NCBI GenBank assembly: GCA_964492735.1
Contig: CAZBLE010000005.1
Location: 1-61,202, forward strand
Direction: 5' to 3'
Source of the DNA: CALKUP01 sp964492735
GTDB taxonomy: Bacteria > Patescibacteriota > Patescibacteriia > UBA9570 > XYC2-FULL-38-9
DNA: 61,202 nt
Part shown: positions 9,094-18,462 of the stretch, one piece after another
Position numbering within the stretch: position 1 is the first letter of the stretch
Layout: each line of letters begins with the position of its first letter
Notes under the pieces: generated by a model
The model's database searches: none
What the model saw: only the letters and a program-made list of their open reading frames with translations
What the model was told of the DNA's origin: nothing
Translations under genes and position numbers: made by a program

Positions 9094-9405
9094 TTATGCA
9101 GCAGTTTGCATACTGGCACGCAATTCGTTTTTCACATTCTCTACTTCCTCTTCAAGCATATCACCAAAATACGGCACATGTTTCATGAGCTCTTGCATGC
9201 TTTCTTCTGGAGTCGCAAGCTGCATTTCAGCCACTTGCTGCTGCACTGTTTCAGGTACTGTTTCAAGAACGCGCACGAGTAATCGCTTTTGAATAAGCTC
9301 ATTCATTTTTTCTAAAAATACCTCTTGCTCTTCGAGTGAAAGATTTGATAACCCTAATTCTACAAAGATATTTTCTGGGATGTATTGTGTTTGTTCGCTT
9401 GCCAT
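9094..9405 (-). CDS. DUF5663-like small protein
   Basis: I start at ATG 9405 (MASEQTQYIPENIF, 103 residues). The reading frame stays open upstream to a TTG at 9468, but that codon lies inside the -35 box, so the longer form is unlikely. The pattern (hydrophobic start motif IFVELGLSNLSLEEQEVFLEKMNELI, then helical RVLETVPETVQQQV and an acidic end) resembles the DUF5663 group common in Patescibacteria. I assign this from memory of the pattern, without a search. No catalytic motif is visible. It is the first gene of the operon that ends with the 977-residue protein. Confidence 0.72.
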   Translation of the reverse strand: MASEQTQYIPENIFVELGLSNLSLEEQEVFLEKMNELIQKRLLVRVLETVPETVQQQVAEMQLATPEESMQELMKHVPYFGDMLEEEVENVKNELRASMQTAA

Positions 9406-9439
9406 ATGATGTTGATTATTGAAAAAGTTACTCTTATTA

Positions 9440-9468
9440 TTTATACCATTTTTATTTGATTTTGTCAA
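9440..9468 (-). promoter_or_regulatory. Consensus sigma-70 type promoter for the 9405-5936 operon
   Basis: On the minus strand TTGACA (9468-9463), a 17-base spacer, then TATAAA (9445-9440). The start of transcription would be near 9433, giving a leader of roughly 28 bases before ATG 9405. The -35 box overlaps the 3' end of the upstream gene (stop at 9465). It is the best match to the classical consensus in the window. Confidence 0.8.
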
Positions 9469-10160
9469 GTTTTCTGCATAGGCACCTGTTCCTGATCTTG
9501 GCGCAACTTCACAATTATATCTTCTGGAATCATATCACGAATAAATAACAATGGGTAGACAATTGATCGTTTTCCAATCACAACACCGGGCGCAACAACA
9601 ACATTCGCACCGAGTTGCGCGTCGTCTCCGAGAAATGCGCCACATTTTAACAAGTGAGTCGCATATTCCGCACCTTCATTATCTCGAATCACAACATCTT
9701 TTCCAAACATGGTTGTGTTTGACAGCGCTGCTCCCCCGCTTAAATGCGCACGATTACCTACAACAGAATCTCCCACATAATTAAAATGAGGAATTTGCGC
9801 GCCGTTCATCACAATACTATTTTTCACTTCACAGCTATTTCCAATCACAGACCCTGCACCGATAATCACGTTTTCACGGATGTATGCATTGGCACGCAGC
9901 GTTACATTGTCACCGATGATTGCTGGACCCTTAATCACAACACCGTGTTCGATTGTGACGTTTTTTCCAATCACCACATTCGGACCAATGTGTGCTGCAG
10001 CAGACACATCTGAGGCGGCGTCACTTGCTGCGCTCTCTGTGTGAGACAAAATATATTGTTCAATCACCGACAGTGCCTCCCATGGAAATACCATTCCATC
10101 AAAAATGGCACGATATTCAAATCCTGAAAGGTCGTATAAATGTTCAATAGTTGGTTTCAT
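9465..10160 (-). CDS. Left-handed beta-helix (hexapeptide repeat) acyltransferase-like protein
   Basis: The protein has 231 residues. After about 55 N-terminal residues comes a run of hexapeptide repeats (IGPNVVIGKNVTIEHGVVI, IIGDNVTLRANAYI, VIIGAGSVIGNSCEV), later AFLGDDAQLGANVVVAPGVVIG. This is the left-handed beta helix seen in the C-terminal part of GlmU and sugar-nucleotide acyltransferases. The pyrophosphorylase domain of GlmU is absent. It may acetylate an amino-sugar phosphate or a nucleotide sugar for the envelope. It lies 4 bases after rmuC. Family fold is sure, substrate unknown. Confidence 0.82.
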   Translation of the reverse strand: MKPTIEHLYDLSGFEYRAIFDGMVFPWEALSVIEQYILSHTESAASDAASDVSAAAHIGPNVVIGKNVTIEHGVVIKGPAIIGDNVTLRANAYIRENVIIGAGSVIGNSCEVKNSIVMNGAQIPHFNYVGDSVVGNRAHLSGGAALSNTTMFGKDVVIRDNEGAEYATHLLKCGAFLGDDAQLGANVVVAPGVVIGKRSIVYPLLFIRDMIPEDIIVKLRQDQEQVPMQKT

Positions 10161-10164
10161 TGAA

Positions 10165-11154
10165 TTATTCTAACACAATATCATCCACTCGCTCAATCTT
10201 ATCTGACAGTTTTTCAAACTGTGTTTTGGCGCGAGTCATCGCACCCGCGGCATTCACAACATGTTTTTCAACGACATTGATTTCATCACCAAACTTTAAC
10301 ACATCTTTTTGAATCGCTTTGACAGACTGAATAATTTCTTGTGCGGCTTCAGCAACTTGTTTTTCACGCAACGCAGTCAGCATCACTTGGAGAAAATAGT
10401 AAAATGAATTTGGAGAAACAAACATGACCTTTTTTTCAAACGCATGCGCTTGCAACGTTCCGTCATTACGAACAATTTCATAATAGACAGATTCAGATGG
10501 AACATACATCAATGCAAAATCAACCGTCCCCTCTTGCGGTAAAATATATTTTTTCGAAATATCATTCACATGCTTTTTGACATCTTTCACAAATTCATTG
10601 GTGTAGAGTGTGCGGTCATTGTCTGTTTCAGCAGCGGCGAGGCGTTGATAATTTTCGAGCGGAAATTTTGAATCGATTGGAATGATGCCCTTATCGGTTT
10701 GGAGCATGGCATCAACAATAGACCCATCACGAAAACGGTATTGCATTTGATACATCCCTTTTGGAAAATATTGCTCAAGCATTTGATCAAGCACTTTTTC
10801 GCCGATGTTTCCACGGAGTTTCGGCGAGCGAAGAAACTCTTGTAACCCTTGCATATTGCGACCGATTTCTTGCATGCTACCAAGCTCACGCGTCACTTGT
10901 GAAATCACATGAGCAGCCTTATCAAGCCGTTCGTTCATTCCGGTTGCAACCGTATCAAGCCGGCTAGAAATACCGTTTGTCACATTGTCCAGTCGCTGCT
11001 GCACACCTTGCATGTTTTGATTCAGCATTTGCAGACCTGCGGAATCTTCTGGTTTAGCGAGCTGTTGTTTCTTTTGGTTCTGGAGAATGGCAATTAAAAG
11101 AGCGATAATCGCCACTGCCGCAATCAATAAAATGATGAGAATTGGAGTATTCAT
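10165..11154 (-). CDS. rmuC: RmuC-family DNA recombination protein
   Basis: The protein has 329 residues. An N-terminal membrane helix (residues about 4-24) is followed by a long coiled coil (30-110) and the RmuC nuclease-like core: SPKLRGNIGEKVLDQMLEQYFP, QYRFRDGSIVDAMLQT, IIPIDSKFPLENYQ and FALMYVPSESVYYEI. RmuC limits inversions and structural rearrangement at inverted repeats in E. coli, of interest here given the number of palindromic repeats around it. It lies downstream of tatD, with family B copy 2 filling the space between them. Confidence 0.92.
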   Translation of the reverse strand: MNTPILIILLIAAVAIIALLIAILQNQKKQQLAKPEDSAGLQMLNQNMQGVQQRLDNVTNGISSRLDTVATGMNERLDKAAHVISQVTRELGSMQEIGRNMQGLQEFLRSPKLRGNIGEKVLDQMLEQYFPKGMYQMQYRFRDGSIVDAMLQTDKGIIPIDSKFPLENYQRLAAAETDNDRTLYTNEFVKDVKKHVNDISKKYILPQEGTVDFALMYVPSESVYYEIVRNDGTLQAHAFEKKVMFVSPNSFYYFLQVMLTALREKQVAEAAQEIIQSVKAIQKDVLKFGDEINVVEKHVVNAAGAMTRAKTQFEKLSDKIERVDDIVLE

Positions 11155-11214
11155 ATGAAAACTATTCTATCATATTCGGCTTCATTTTGGTATTTACCCA
11201 CGACCATTGCGTAT

Positions 11215-11289
11215 GGCGGAGTCGAGATTTTAAGACGACGTCGTTGCAGCAAAGCGAAACGTAGTCGTCGCAAAATACTCGACGTAAGC
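11215..11289. repeat. Palindromic element family B, copy 2 (about 75 bp)
   Basis: The left arm GGCGGAGTCGAGATTTT is identical to 2778-2794. The right arm GCAAAATACTCGACGTAAGC matches the first copy in 18 of 20 positions. Stem pairs are GTCGAG/CTCGAC, ATTTT/AAAAT and GACGAC/GTCGTC. The first copy has TGCGAC/GTCGCA at the last position, so pairing is kept while bases differ. The loop is shorter than in copy 1. It sits between tatD and rmuC. Confidence 0.72.
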
Positions 11290-11303
11290 GATCAGTAATA
11301 AAA

Positions 11304-12212
11304 CTAAAATTGCGTGCCGAAGAGCGCATTGGCATTCGCGGTTGTTTGAGCGGCAAATTCTTCGATTGGCACGCCCTTGAGTTCAGCCAAAAATTCTGCA
11401 ACATGCCGCACATGTGCTGGTTCATTGCGCTGACCACGCACTGCTTGTGGCGCAAGATATGGCGCATCTGTTTCAAGTAACATCCGGTTCAAGGGCACCA
11501 TCCGCGCGACATCTCGCAAACTCTCTGCATTTGGAAATGTGACAATACCTGTAAAGCCAATATACAGCCCAAGCTCCAAAATCTTTTCTGCTTGCGCAAC
11601 TGTCCCAGTAAAGCAATGAACTGTGCCGCGGACTTCTCCGCCTGGCCCGCTCCCGCCATCTGAATTGTCATTAAACTGTCGCACCATTTCAATAAAATCA
11701 TCATACGCATCCCGGCAATGAAAAATATGTGGCTTCCCAATTTCGCGCGCAAACCCCAAGATTTCATAGAGCGTTTCTTTTTGCAATTCGACATATTCTT
11801 TGACGGTCATGTCTGGCGCTTTGAAATCGTCCAAGTGAAAATAATCAAGACCAGACTCCCCAACTGCGACCACTTTTTCCGATTGCGCAAGTTGAAAATA
11901 GAGCCGCTTATCAAACTGCTCAGACTTGGTTGTGAACTCATATGTTTCACCATTGAAATTTGCTGTCTCTGTAATATTTTTTGCAAGATGAATCGGATGC
12001 ACACCGATAGCTGCGACCATACCGTCTCCAATCTGCTCTGCGATGTGCACAGCTTTTTTTGAGGTTTTGTAATTTGTGCCGACATTAATCATTTGCACAC
12101 CAGAGTTCAAGGCGCGATCAATCACCGTACGGTCATCATCGGTGTACGCTTCAAAATTCACATGACAGTGTGTATCGACGAGGGTTGGAATGGATGTTTC
12201 TGATAAAGACAT
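11304..12212 (-). CDS. tatD: TatD-family metal-dependent hydrolase/DNase
   Basis: The protein has 302 residues, somewhat longer than E. coli TatD. The amidohydrolase-fold metal motif DTHCHVNF is at the N-terminus. GESGLDYFH, HIFHCRDAYDDF, GTVHCFTG and LLETDAPYLAPQ supply the other metal ligands in order. Relative to other TatD proteins it carries an extra segment around residues 75-105 (ETANFNGETYEFTTKSEQF). It probably acts as a 3'-5' exodeoxyribonuclease or related phosphodiesterase in the cytoplasm. It lies 5 bases after the 1027-codon gene. Confidence 0.93.
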   Translation of the reverse strand: MSLSETSIPTLVDTHCHVNFEAYTDDDRTVIDRALNSGVQMINVGTNYKTSKKAVHIAEQIGDGMVAAIGVHPIHLAKNITETANFNGETYEFTTKSEQFDKRLYFQLAQSEKVVAVGESGLDYFHLDDFKAPDMTVKEYVELQKETLYEILGFAREIGKPHIFHCRDAYDDFIEMVRQFNDNSDGGSGPGGEVRGTVHCFTGTVAQAEKILELGLYIGFTGIVTFPNAESLRDVARMVPLNRMLLETDAPYLAPQAVRGQRNEPAHVRHVAEFLAELKGVPIEEFAAQTTANANALFGTQF

Positions 12213-12217
12213 AAAAA

Positions 12218-15200
12218 TTATTGTTCAGATTCTGTTAATTCTAATAGATACTCAAAAAACCGATGCGGATCTTCTTTGTAGAGTAGGTCCATCCGAACAA
12301 CTGCCTGATCTGACGTATCCGACATATCTGCCAGTGCTATTTCTGGATAATAATACGTACGCAAAAGTTGCATACTAATATAGAGCCGGACGCTGCTTTT
12401 GCTCAAGATTGGAAGCTTTAAGGCTTGTATGCGCATCTGATCCTCAGGAAGTAATCTATTTTTATCTGAGAGAGGTACGTAAAATTGATACATTGTATAG
12501 AGCAATGTCATACGACCTTCTTGATTTGGGGAAGTAAAATACAACCGCCTCAAATACTCTCCCCATTCTTGTTGATGGGGATACACCTCAGGAAGTGATA
12601 TGAATCGTATATTATTTATAATGTCATGAGTTGTGAACGAATGAAAATCTACGCGATCAGCGTCAGAGAGTATCGTCATAATAAAACGCTCTCGATCATA
12701 TCTAAGCTCGTATCTACTTAAAGTTCCTTGCAATGACGATTCGTCATGATTTGGATCGCTCTCAAGTTCATGTATTTTTGTGGTATATCGAACAAGTCGC
12801 TCTTGAAGAACCGATCGAAATAATGGACTCACATCAGATTGATACACGGCTTTTTCCGTTCCAACCTTAAACTCTGGAAAAATATCAATGTCAGCAAACA
12901 AATTAATAACTTTGGCGTCAAATACCGCTCGTTCCTCTGGTGCTAATTGCTCTCGTAGAGGCTCTATCGCATGAAAAAAAGGCAACGGATTGCTTTCATC
13001 AGTAAATTGAGTGCTCATTGACTTCACTGAATCAAACATATGCATCCAATCTTTGGGTCGCGCTGTCATATTTTCCAAAAAATTTCCAGCGTATATATCA
13101 TAAAAAAGTTGAGCGCCGTCTTGCAGAGAGCGATCTTCTGCTGCCGTTCCGGCTATCACAGCCGTTTCCTCTGGCGTGAGAATTGGGAAAAAGTCCACCA
13201 TGATTTTATCCCAATGTTCCCCTGTTAAAGAATGAAGATACTTTTCCAAAACAAAATCAGGTGGGCCGAATTCGAGAATCTTAAAAAAACTATTTGGCCC
13301 TGAAACACTGAATATATGCTCAAATGCCTGAAGCTTCATGGTGACGGCCGCGCGATACTCAGATTCTATTGTCGGATCTATACGAACAATTGGGTACTGG
13401 CCTGCAAAACGCGCAACCTCTGCTTCAATGTCAAATGATTGTATGATTTGCTCCAACGCTAAAACATATGTGATCATGCGACGCGCACTCTTACGCTGAA
13501 CATCTTGCCATTCTTCTGGAGAATAAAACTGAGCAACTAAATCCGGTGTAAACATGACTTGGGCTAAGTAAGGATAGAACAGAAGATATCTATCAGCCTG
13601 TCCTGCAAAGTCTTCTGGTGATGCATGCCGCAAGGCTGATTCACGAATACCATCAACAATGCGATCAACAGATACCTTCTGCTCTTGAAGCAAAAAAGGG
13701 CGCAGTGATATCAATCCAGCCGCTATCTCTACGGAATTATTCAACTGTTGATGATTTTTTTGTAGGAATTCAAAAAACAATGGCTCCTGAATAAAGGTCG
13801 GGAGAGTTACCGCAGGCACAGATTCACCAGTCCCCATCGACATTGTTAAATTCATTTGTGCAATAGAATTAAGAGCGGTACCAATATCGCCTTCATTAAA
13901 ATTAATCGGCCCACTTGCTTTCGTATCAGTCTGAGGTTCCGATTTTTTTATGTATGCATCCGGATCTAAAAAATGAAATACCGGAAATGAAGTAGAAGGT
14001 ATTTCTTTATTAGTATACGCACCTTCACCAAGAAATGATGTTTGATAATAATTCAATCGATCGCTACTACTTCTCCCACCTTCATTGAAAGTGGACATTA
14101 GAGGATTGTCTGCATAGTGCTGATTTGCCCAATCCACTGTCCATTGATCCATTGCTGCAACATGATGCTGTGGCAACAAATCGTCGACAATCGCTTCTTG
14201 TAAAAAATGAATATTACTAGGAAGAAATACTCCAAGACTCTCTTCTGGTCCTGCATGTAAACCTGAAACAACTGGCTCTTCTGGTTGGAAAATTTGAAAT
14301 GTTTTTACATCTGAATCTTGTAATCCTGAAAGATTCCCCGTCCACACACCTGTCTCAATATGCCCATCAAAATGAACTGCACCAAGAGTATCTAAAGCGC
14401 CAGAATCAATTTTTTCAGCGGCATAAATATCTTCAAGCAACGTTGGCACAAATCGATTGACAGTGCAATTGACCCTGCCAGATGCTAGTTGCACACCAGG
14501 AGCTGCAGCATCTCGTTGATACGACGTCATTGCTTCTCCTTCGTTATAAAAAAATCGTGCGTCACCAACAAATAATAATTGCTGAAGCAGCGGAAAATCA
14601 GTTGCGGGATCACCGGTCCATTGACCATGAGAAACGGACAAAATACTCTCAAGGCCTTGGTCATAATACGCCAAGAGCATGCGCTGTTCATTTGAGACTA
14701 ATGCTTCGATGTACTCAGGAGTATATTCTTGAGACGGTTGAAATCGCACAATATGCAAAGCGCGACGATATGCATCTAATCGAGTGATTGTTTGCTCATC
14801 AATAATAAAATTTTGCAATCGAGCCTCAAGAGCGTCTGGATTAAAATACTGTTCAATGACTGTCTCAGTAAACTGCTCGGCCTGTGCTCGCACTTCTTGC
14901 TCGCCTTGATTTTTCTGTTGTTTTTCTATTCTCGCTTCTTCGTCCATCCGATGCATCACAGCTTCGACTGAATTTGGATCACGATTATCCATAAAAAATA
15001 CTTCACCATCGTGGCGTTCAAAACGATAATCCGCGACAGTCACCCCAACACCAAGATGCATTAGCGCACTCAGAGCAAGAGGGTTTTTAAATCGACGAAA
15101 TTCACGCTTGCGAGCATCTTGAACAGTGCGAGCAAATACCGGAGTTGGATCAAGAGCTTCTTCAATAGCCGTTTCTACACCCTCTTCACCAAGGCGCTGT

Positions 15201-15301
15201 TCTTGAAGCGATTGAATAAATGCATCACGCTGCTGATCACGAAGACGATCTTGCTCCTGCGGGGATATTCTTGGAGTGCGGCGAAATCGTAATTCAGTCA
15301 T
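12218..15301 (-). CDS. Large unrecognised protein with a possible Cys-His centre (1027 aa)
   Basis: No family is recognised. The N-terminus is charged and helical, with one weakly hydrophobic stretch at about 73-92 (PLALSALMHLGVGVTVADY). Residues about 233-320 include DFPLLQQLLF, then GRVNCTVNRF with Cys279, then GAVHFDGHIETGVW with His310 and His314. The Cys, hydrophobic helix, His order resembles transglutaminase-like cysteine proteins. That is a suggestion from motif order only. The remaining 700 residues are mostly helical with many Phe/Tyr/Pro turns and no repeats I can see. It is encoded directly between cvpA and tatD. Confidence 0.85.
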   Translation of the reverse strand: MTELRFRRTPRISPQEQDRLRDQQRDAFIQSLQEQRLGEEGVETAIEEALDPTPVFARTVQDARKREFRRFKNPLALSALMHLGVGVTVADYRFERHDGEVFFMDNRDPNSVEAVMHRMDEEARIEKQQKNQGEQEVRAQAEQFTETVIEQYFNPDALEARLQNFIIDEQTITRLDAYRRALHIVRFQPSQEYTPEYIEALVSNEQRMLLAYYDQGLESILSVSHGQWTGDPATDFPLLQQLLFVGDARFFYNEGEAMTSYQRDAAAPGVQLASGRVNCTVNRFVPTLLEDIYAAEKIDSGALDTLGAVHFDGHIETGVWTGNLSGLQDSDVKTFQIFQPEEPVVSGLHAGPEESLGVFLPSNIHFLQEAIVDDLLPQHHVAAMDQWTVDWANQHYADNPLMSTFNEGGRSSSDRLNYYQTSFLGEGAYTNKEIPSTSFPVFHFLDPDAYIKKSEPQTDTKASGPINFNEGDIGTALNSIAQMNLTMSMGTGESVPAVTLPTFIQEPLFFEFLQKNHQQLNNSVEIAAGLISLRPFLLQEQKVSVDRIVDGIRESALRHASPEDFAGQADRYLLFYPYLAQVMFTPDLVAQFYSPEEWQDVQRKSARRMITYVLALEQIIQSFDIEAEVARFAGQYPIVRIDPTIESEYRAAVTMKLQAFEHIFSVSGPNSFFKILEFGPPDFVLEKYLHSLTGEHWDKIMVDFFPILTPEETAVIAGTAAEDRSLQDGAQLFYDIYAGNFLENMTARPKDWMHMFDSVKSMSTQFTDESNPLPFFHAIEPLREQLAPEERAVFDAKVINLFADIDIFPEFKVGTEKAVYQSDVSPLFRSVLQERLVRYTTKIHELESDPNHDESSLQGTLSRYELRYDRERFIMTILSDADRVDFHSFTTHDIINNIRFISLPEVYPHQQEWGEYLRRLYFTSPNQEGRMTLLYTMYQFYVPLSDKNRLLPEDQMRIQALKLPILSKSSVRLYISMQLLRTYYYPEIALADMSDTSDQAVVRMDLLYKEDPHRFFEYLLELTESEQ

Positions 15302-15310
15302 GCTGAGAGC

Positions 15311-15820
15311 TTACCGTTTTGATTGAACAAATGCAACAATATTCGCAAACGGTTCTTGCAGATATGGTAATACAAATTGCGTCGCGTTTTGAATATATGG
15401 AACAACAAACGAATGTCGCAATGCATTTTGAAGCGGCTCGTAAAATGCGAATACATTTGATAATGCAACACCAGCGCTAATAATCAAAATCGTAATCAAC
15501 ACACCAAGCACTGCCCCAAGCAAACGGTTGAAGGTTTTTGTAAATGGAATGATGTAGACAATATGAAATACCTTGTCGATGAAGAATGCAATAATACCGA
15601 ACAGCTTTGAAAGCAGCGACAGTAAAATAAGGAATACAGTAATTGTCGCGAAGACGCCCCAATGAAAATATTCAATAACACCCGGCGTCCATTTCACCGC
15701 GAGGTACACGCTAATCAACAAGCCGATAAAAGAGCCAAGTTTGTAAATAAAACCCATTTTGTACCCGCCGATTGCAGAGCTTGCGAGCCAGATGATGAAG
15801 ATGATGTCGAGCCAAAACAT
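15311..15820 (-). CDS. cvpA: CvpA-family membrane protein
   Basis: The product has 169 residues. It has four to five hydrophobic segments, with the family start FWLDIIFIIWLASSAIGGYKMGF, then LLISVYLAVKW, a central aromatic block and FNRLLGAVLGVLITILII. These match the CvpA family (colicin V production and envelope homeostasis in other bacteria). Its role here is not known. It lies 4 bases downstream of metG's 3' end and 9 bases upstream of the 1027-codon gene. Confidence 0.85.
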   Translation of the reverse strand: MFWLDIIFIIWLASSAIGGYKMGFIYKLGSFIGLLISVYLAVKWTPGVIEYFHWGVFATITVFLILLSLLSKLFGIIAFFIDKVFHIVYIIPFTKTFNRLLGAVLGVLITILIISAGVALSNVFAFYEPLQNALRHSFVVPYIQNATQFVLPYLQEPFANIVAFVQSKR

Positions 15821-15824
15821 AGAA

Positions 15825-17363
15825 TTATTTATTTAATTCGATACGTGGAAACAATGGAGCGGCTTTGGTGATGTGTTGAACTCTTGGAAGATTAATCGTT
15901 TGGTCAATTGTCGCGGCAGTGTTGGGCATGAATGGCTGTAACAAACGAGCAATAGAGCGCAAACCAACAAGTGAATATGCAAGAGATGCGAGCGCTCCTC
16001 CATACCGAGCCATAAATTCCTCTTCTTTTAATTTAAACACTTCCCATGGTTTTTCTTGCTCTAATTTCTCATCACACAAGCTCACAATTTTTTGAAGATG
16101 TTGAATTGCAATATGAAAATCCATATCGTTCACCGCTGCAACAAATGCAGATTCATGAGCGGCAAATTCCGCTTTCCAACCATCTTCAACGGGTCCATTA
16201 AATGAAGATTCATGACACACACATTCATCAGCTTGGGCACAAAACTTTTCAACCATCGTTGTTGTTCGCGACAACAAATTCCCAATCCCATTTGCGAGAT
16301 CAGCGGTGTAGCGATCATGCAACTTCTCCATTGAAATATCACCATCAGATTGAAATGGAATTTCAGCCATCAATAAATACCGCGTCGGCTCAGCTCCAAA
16401 CAATTCAATTAACTCAAATGGATCAATCACATTACCGATGGATTTGCTCATTTTTTGTCCGTTCACAGAAATAAATCCATGAACCGCAAGTTGTTGTGGC
16501 AGTGGCAAATCAGCTGCCATAAGCATCGCTGCAAACAAAATTGCGTGGAATCGATTAATATCTTTTCCAAGATTAATGATATCCACTGGCCAACGAGAAC
16601 CCGTGCAATCTCCACTTGCAATCATTTCGGAAGTAACCCCAGCGCCAGTCAAATAATTTGGCAGCGCATCAAACCAGACATACATCACTTGTGAATCGTC
16701 ACCCGGAACAGGCACGCCCCAAGACATTTTTGACACATCACGACTAATAGAAATATCTTCGAGACCACGTTCAATAAAGGCGCGCATTTCGTTCATTTTT
16801 GCTTGGGGCACAATCCACTCTGGATGCGCGTCATACCACGCAAGAAGCGGCTGCTGAAATTTTGATAATTGGAAAAAATAGTTTTTTTCACGCACCACTT
16901 CTGGCTCTTTTAAATGATCAGGACATTTTCCATCAACGAGCTCGGCTTCCGTTTTAAATGCTTCGCAGCCGACGCAATACAATCCTTCGTATTCACGCTC
17001 ATCAATAAAACCTGCTGCCTGCACCTTTTTCCAAAATGCTTGGACAACTGCGGCGTGCTCAGCAGAAGTTGTGCGGACAAAAGTGTCATACGAAATTCCA
17101 AGCGCTGTATGCAATCGCAAAAAATCTGGAACGAGTGAATCAACATACGCTTGTGGAGTGACCCCAGAGTCTTCCGCGCTGCGAGCAATTTTTTGCCCAT
17201 GTTCATCAGCGCCCATAATCGCAACAACGTCTTCCCCTTGTTGTTTATGGTACCGCGCGATCACATCAGAAAAGACATATTCCAACGCATGGCCAATGTG
17301 CGCTTTGGCATTTAAATATGGAATCGCTGTTGCAATTGTAAATTGTTTGTTTGAATCTTGCAT
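15825..17363 (-). CDS. metG: Methionyl-tRNA synthetase
   Basis: The protein has 512 residues from ATG 17363. I choose this start because GAGGT lies 7 bases upstream, one of few clear Shine-Dalgarno sites here. Class I motifs are KAHIGHALEY (HIGH) and GQKMSKSIGN (KMSKS). A CVGCEAF...C zinc-type knuckle lies in the connective domain. An anticodon-binding helical domain ends the protein. It lacks the C-terminal EMAP-like tRNA-binding domain of some MetG proteins. It charges initiator and elongator tRNA-Met. Confidence 0.97.
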   Translation of the reverse strand: MQDSNKQFTIATAIPYLNAKAHIGHALEYVFSDVIARYHKQQGEDVVAIMGADEHGQKIARSAEDSGVTPQAYVDSLVPDFLRLHTALGISYDTFVRTTSAEHAAVVQAFWKKVQAAGFIDEREYEGLYCVGCEAFKTEAELVDGKCPDHLKEPEVVREKNYFFQLSKFQQPLLAWYDAHPEWIVPQAKMNEMRAFIERGLEDISISRDVSKMSWGVPVPGDDSQVMYVWFDALPNYLTGAGVTSEMIASGDCTGSRWPVDIINLGKDINRFHAILFAAMLMAADLPLPQQLAVHGFISVNGQKMSKSIGNVIDPFELIELFGAEPTRYLLMAEIPFQSDGDISMEKLHDRYTADLANGIGNLLSRTTTMVEKFCAQADECVCHESSFNGPVEDGWKAEFAAHESAFVAAVNDMDFHIAIQHLQKIVSLCDEKLEQEKPWEVFKLKEEEFMARYGGALASLAYSLVGLRSIARLLQPFMPNTAATIDQTINLPRVQHITKAAPLFPRIELNK

Positions 17364-17381
17364 GGCAATTACCTCAATCAA

Positions 17382-18452
17382 TTAATCTTCTAACGTATTA
17401 TCAGCTTCCATTTTTTGACGAACAATATCTTCAACAAAAATCCATAAAATAGTCACAGCCGGAACAGCTAATAAAATTCCAGGGAGTCCTGCGATTTTCG
17501 CACCAATAAGCACGGCTGTTAAAATCACAATTGGTGAAAGACCAAGAGCGCGCTGCATAATTTTTGGAACAAGCACCTGATTTTCTAACTGCTGCAGTAT
17601 AAGATAAAACGCAACCACAGCCAGCGCTTTCCATGGGGAATCAGTGAACGCGAAAAATACAGCTGGAATCGCAGCGATAAATGGCCCAATAAATGGAATG
17701 AACTCAAACAATCCAGCAAGGAGTGCTAATACTAATGTGTATGGAACACCGATTAATGACAGGCCGATAAATGTCAGTACACCAATAATCACCATGAGTC
17801 CTAATTGACCAGAAAGCCATGAGCCTAAACGATCTTGGATACGATTTGTCTTTTGCACGAGATATGGCTGAAATTGAATTGGCGCGACCGATCGAATAAA
17901 CTTTTTCAAACCATCTTCTTCAATAGTGATATAAAACGTAATCACTAACACAAAAATAATACTCGCTGTCACAGACAATGCATTGCTGAGTGTCGCAAAA
18001 AAACTACTGGTCAGCGCCGCAACAGATGCATTGAGTGAACTGAGATTGCCGCGAACTGCATCAACCACAGTTGCATTTTCATTTTGTGTGACATATTGAT
18101 AAAAATGATCAACCCCAGATGTGTAGCTTGTTAACGTGCTGCCCAATTGTGTAACCTGTGAAAGCAAAGGCGGAATCAATACCGCAATGACAACAAATAC
18201 CGTCACTCCCGCTAATGCGTAAATCACCAAAATGCTCACACCTCGTGGAATATGGTAGCGCTGCAAACGATCAATCAGTGGATCCACAGCTGAAGCGAGT
18301 ACCAGTGCAACGAATAACAATCCAAACACTTGGCGCAAATAAAAAACGAGAACCACCAGAGCGAGAATTCCGAGAACTTTTAAAATCCCAAGCGTGCTAA
18401 ACGTGATTCGATAATCAATTTTGTCTGTAAATTTTTTTTTGTTTTCATTCAT
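17382..18452 (-). CDS. AI-2E/PerM-family transporter
   Basis: The protein has 356 residues. Hydrophobic segments occur at about 24-60, 75-95, 160-180 and a cluster at 215-335, giving roughly seven to eight helices. Family motifs include FVALVLASAVDPLIDRLQRY near the start, SGQLGLMVIIGVLTFIGLSLIGVPY, and LLAGLFEFIPFIGPFIAAIPAV in the conserved core, then VLVPKIMQRALGLSPIVIL. Members export small molecules or run as Na+/H+ antiporters, so the name does not fix the substrate. It lies between the M16 peptidase and metG. Confidence 0.9.
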   Translation of the reverse strand: MNENKKKFTDKIDYRITFSTLGILKVLGILALVVLVFYLRQVFGLLFVALVLASAVDPLIDRLQRYHIPRGVSILVIYALAGVTVFVVIAVLIPPLLSQVTQLGSTLTSYTSGVDHFYQYVTQNENATVVDAVRGNLSSLNASVAALTSSFFATLSNALSVTASIIFVLVITFYITIEEDGLKKFIRSVAPIQFQPYLVQKTNRIQDRLGSWLSGQLGLMVIIGVLTFIGLSLIGVPYTLVLALLAGLFEFIPFIGPFIAAIPAVFFAFTDSPWKALAVVAFYLILQQLENQVLVPKIMQRALGLSPIVILTAVLIGAKIAGLPGILLAVPAVTILWIFVEDIVRQKMEADNTLED

Positions 18453-18462
18453 ACTCCCTGAT

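Noticed and set aside
9406..9468. Longer start for the DUF5663-like protein
   Set aside because: The extra 21 residues would be coded by the promoter itself, and the first codon is TTG in the -35 box.
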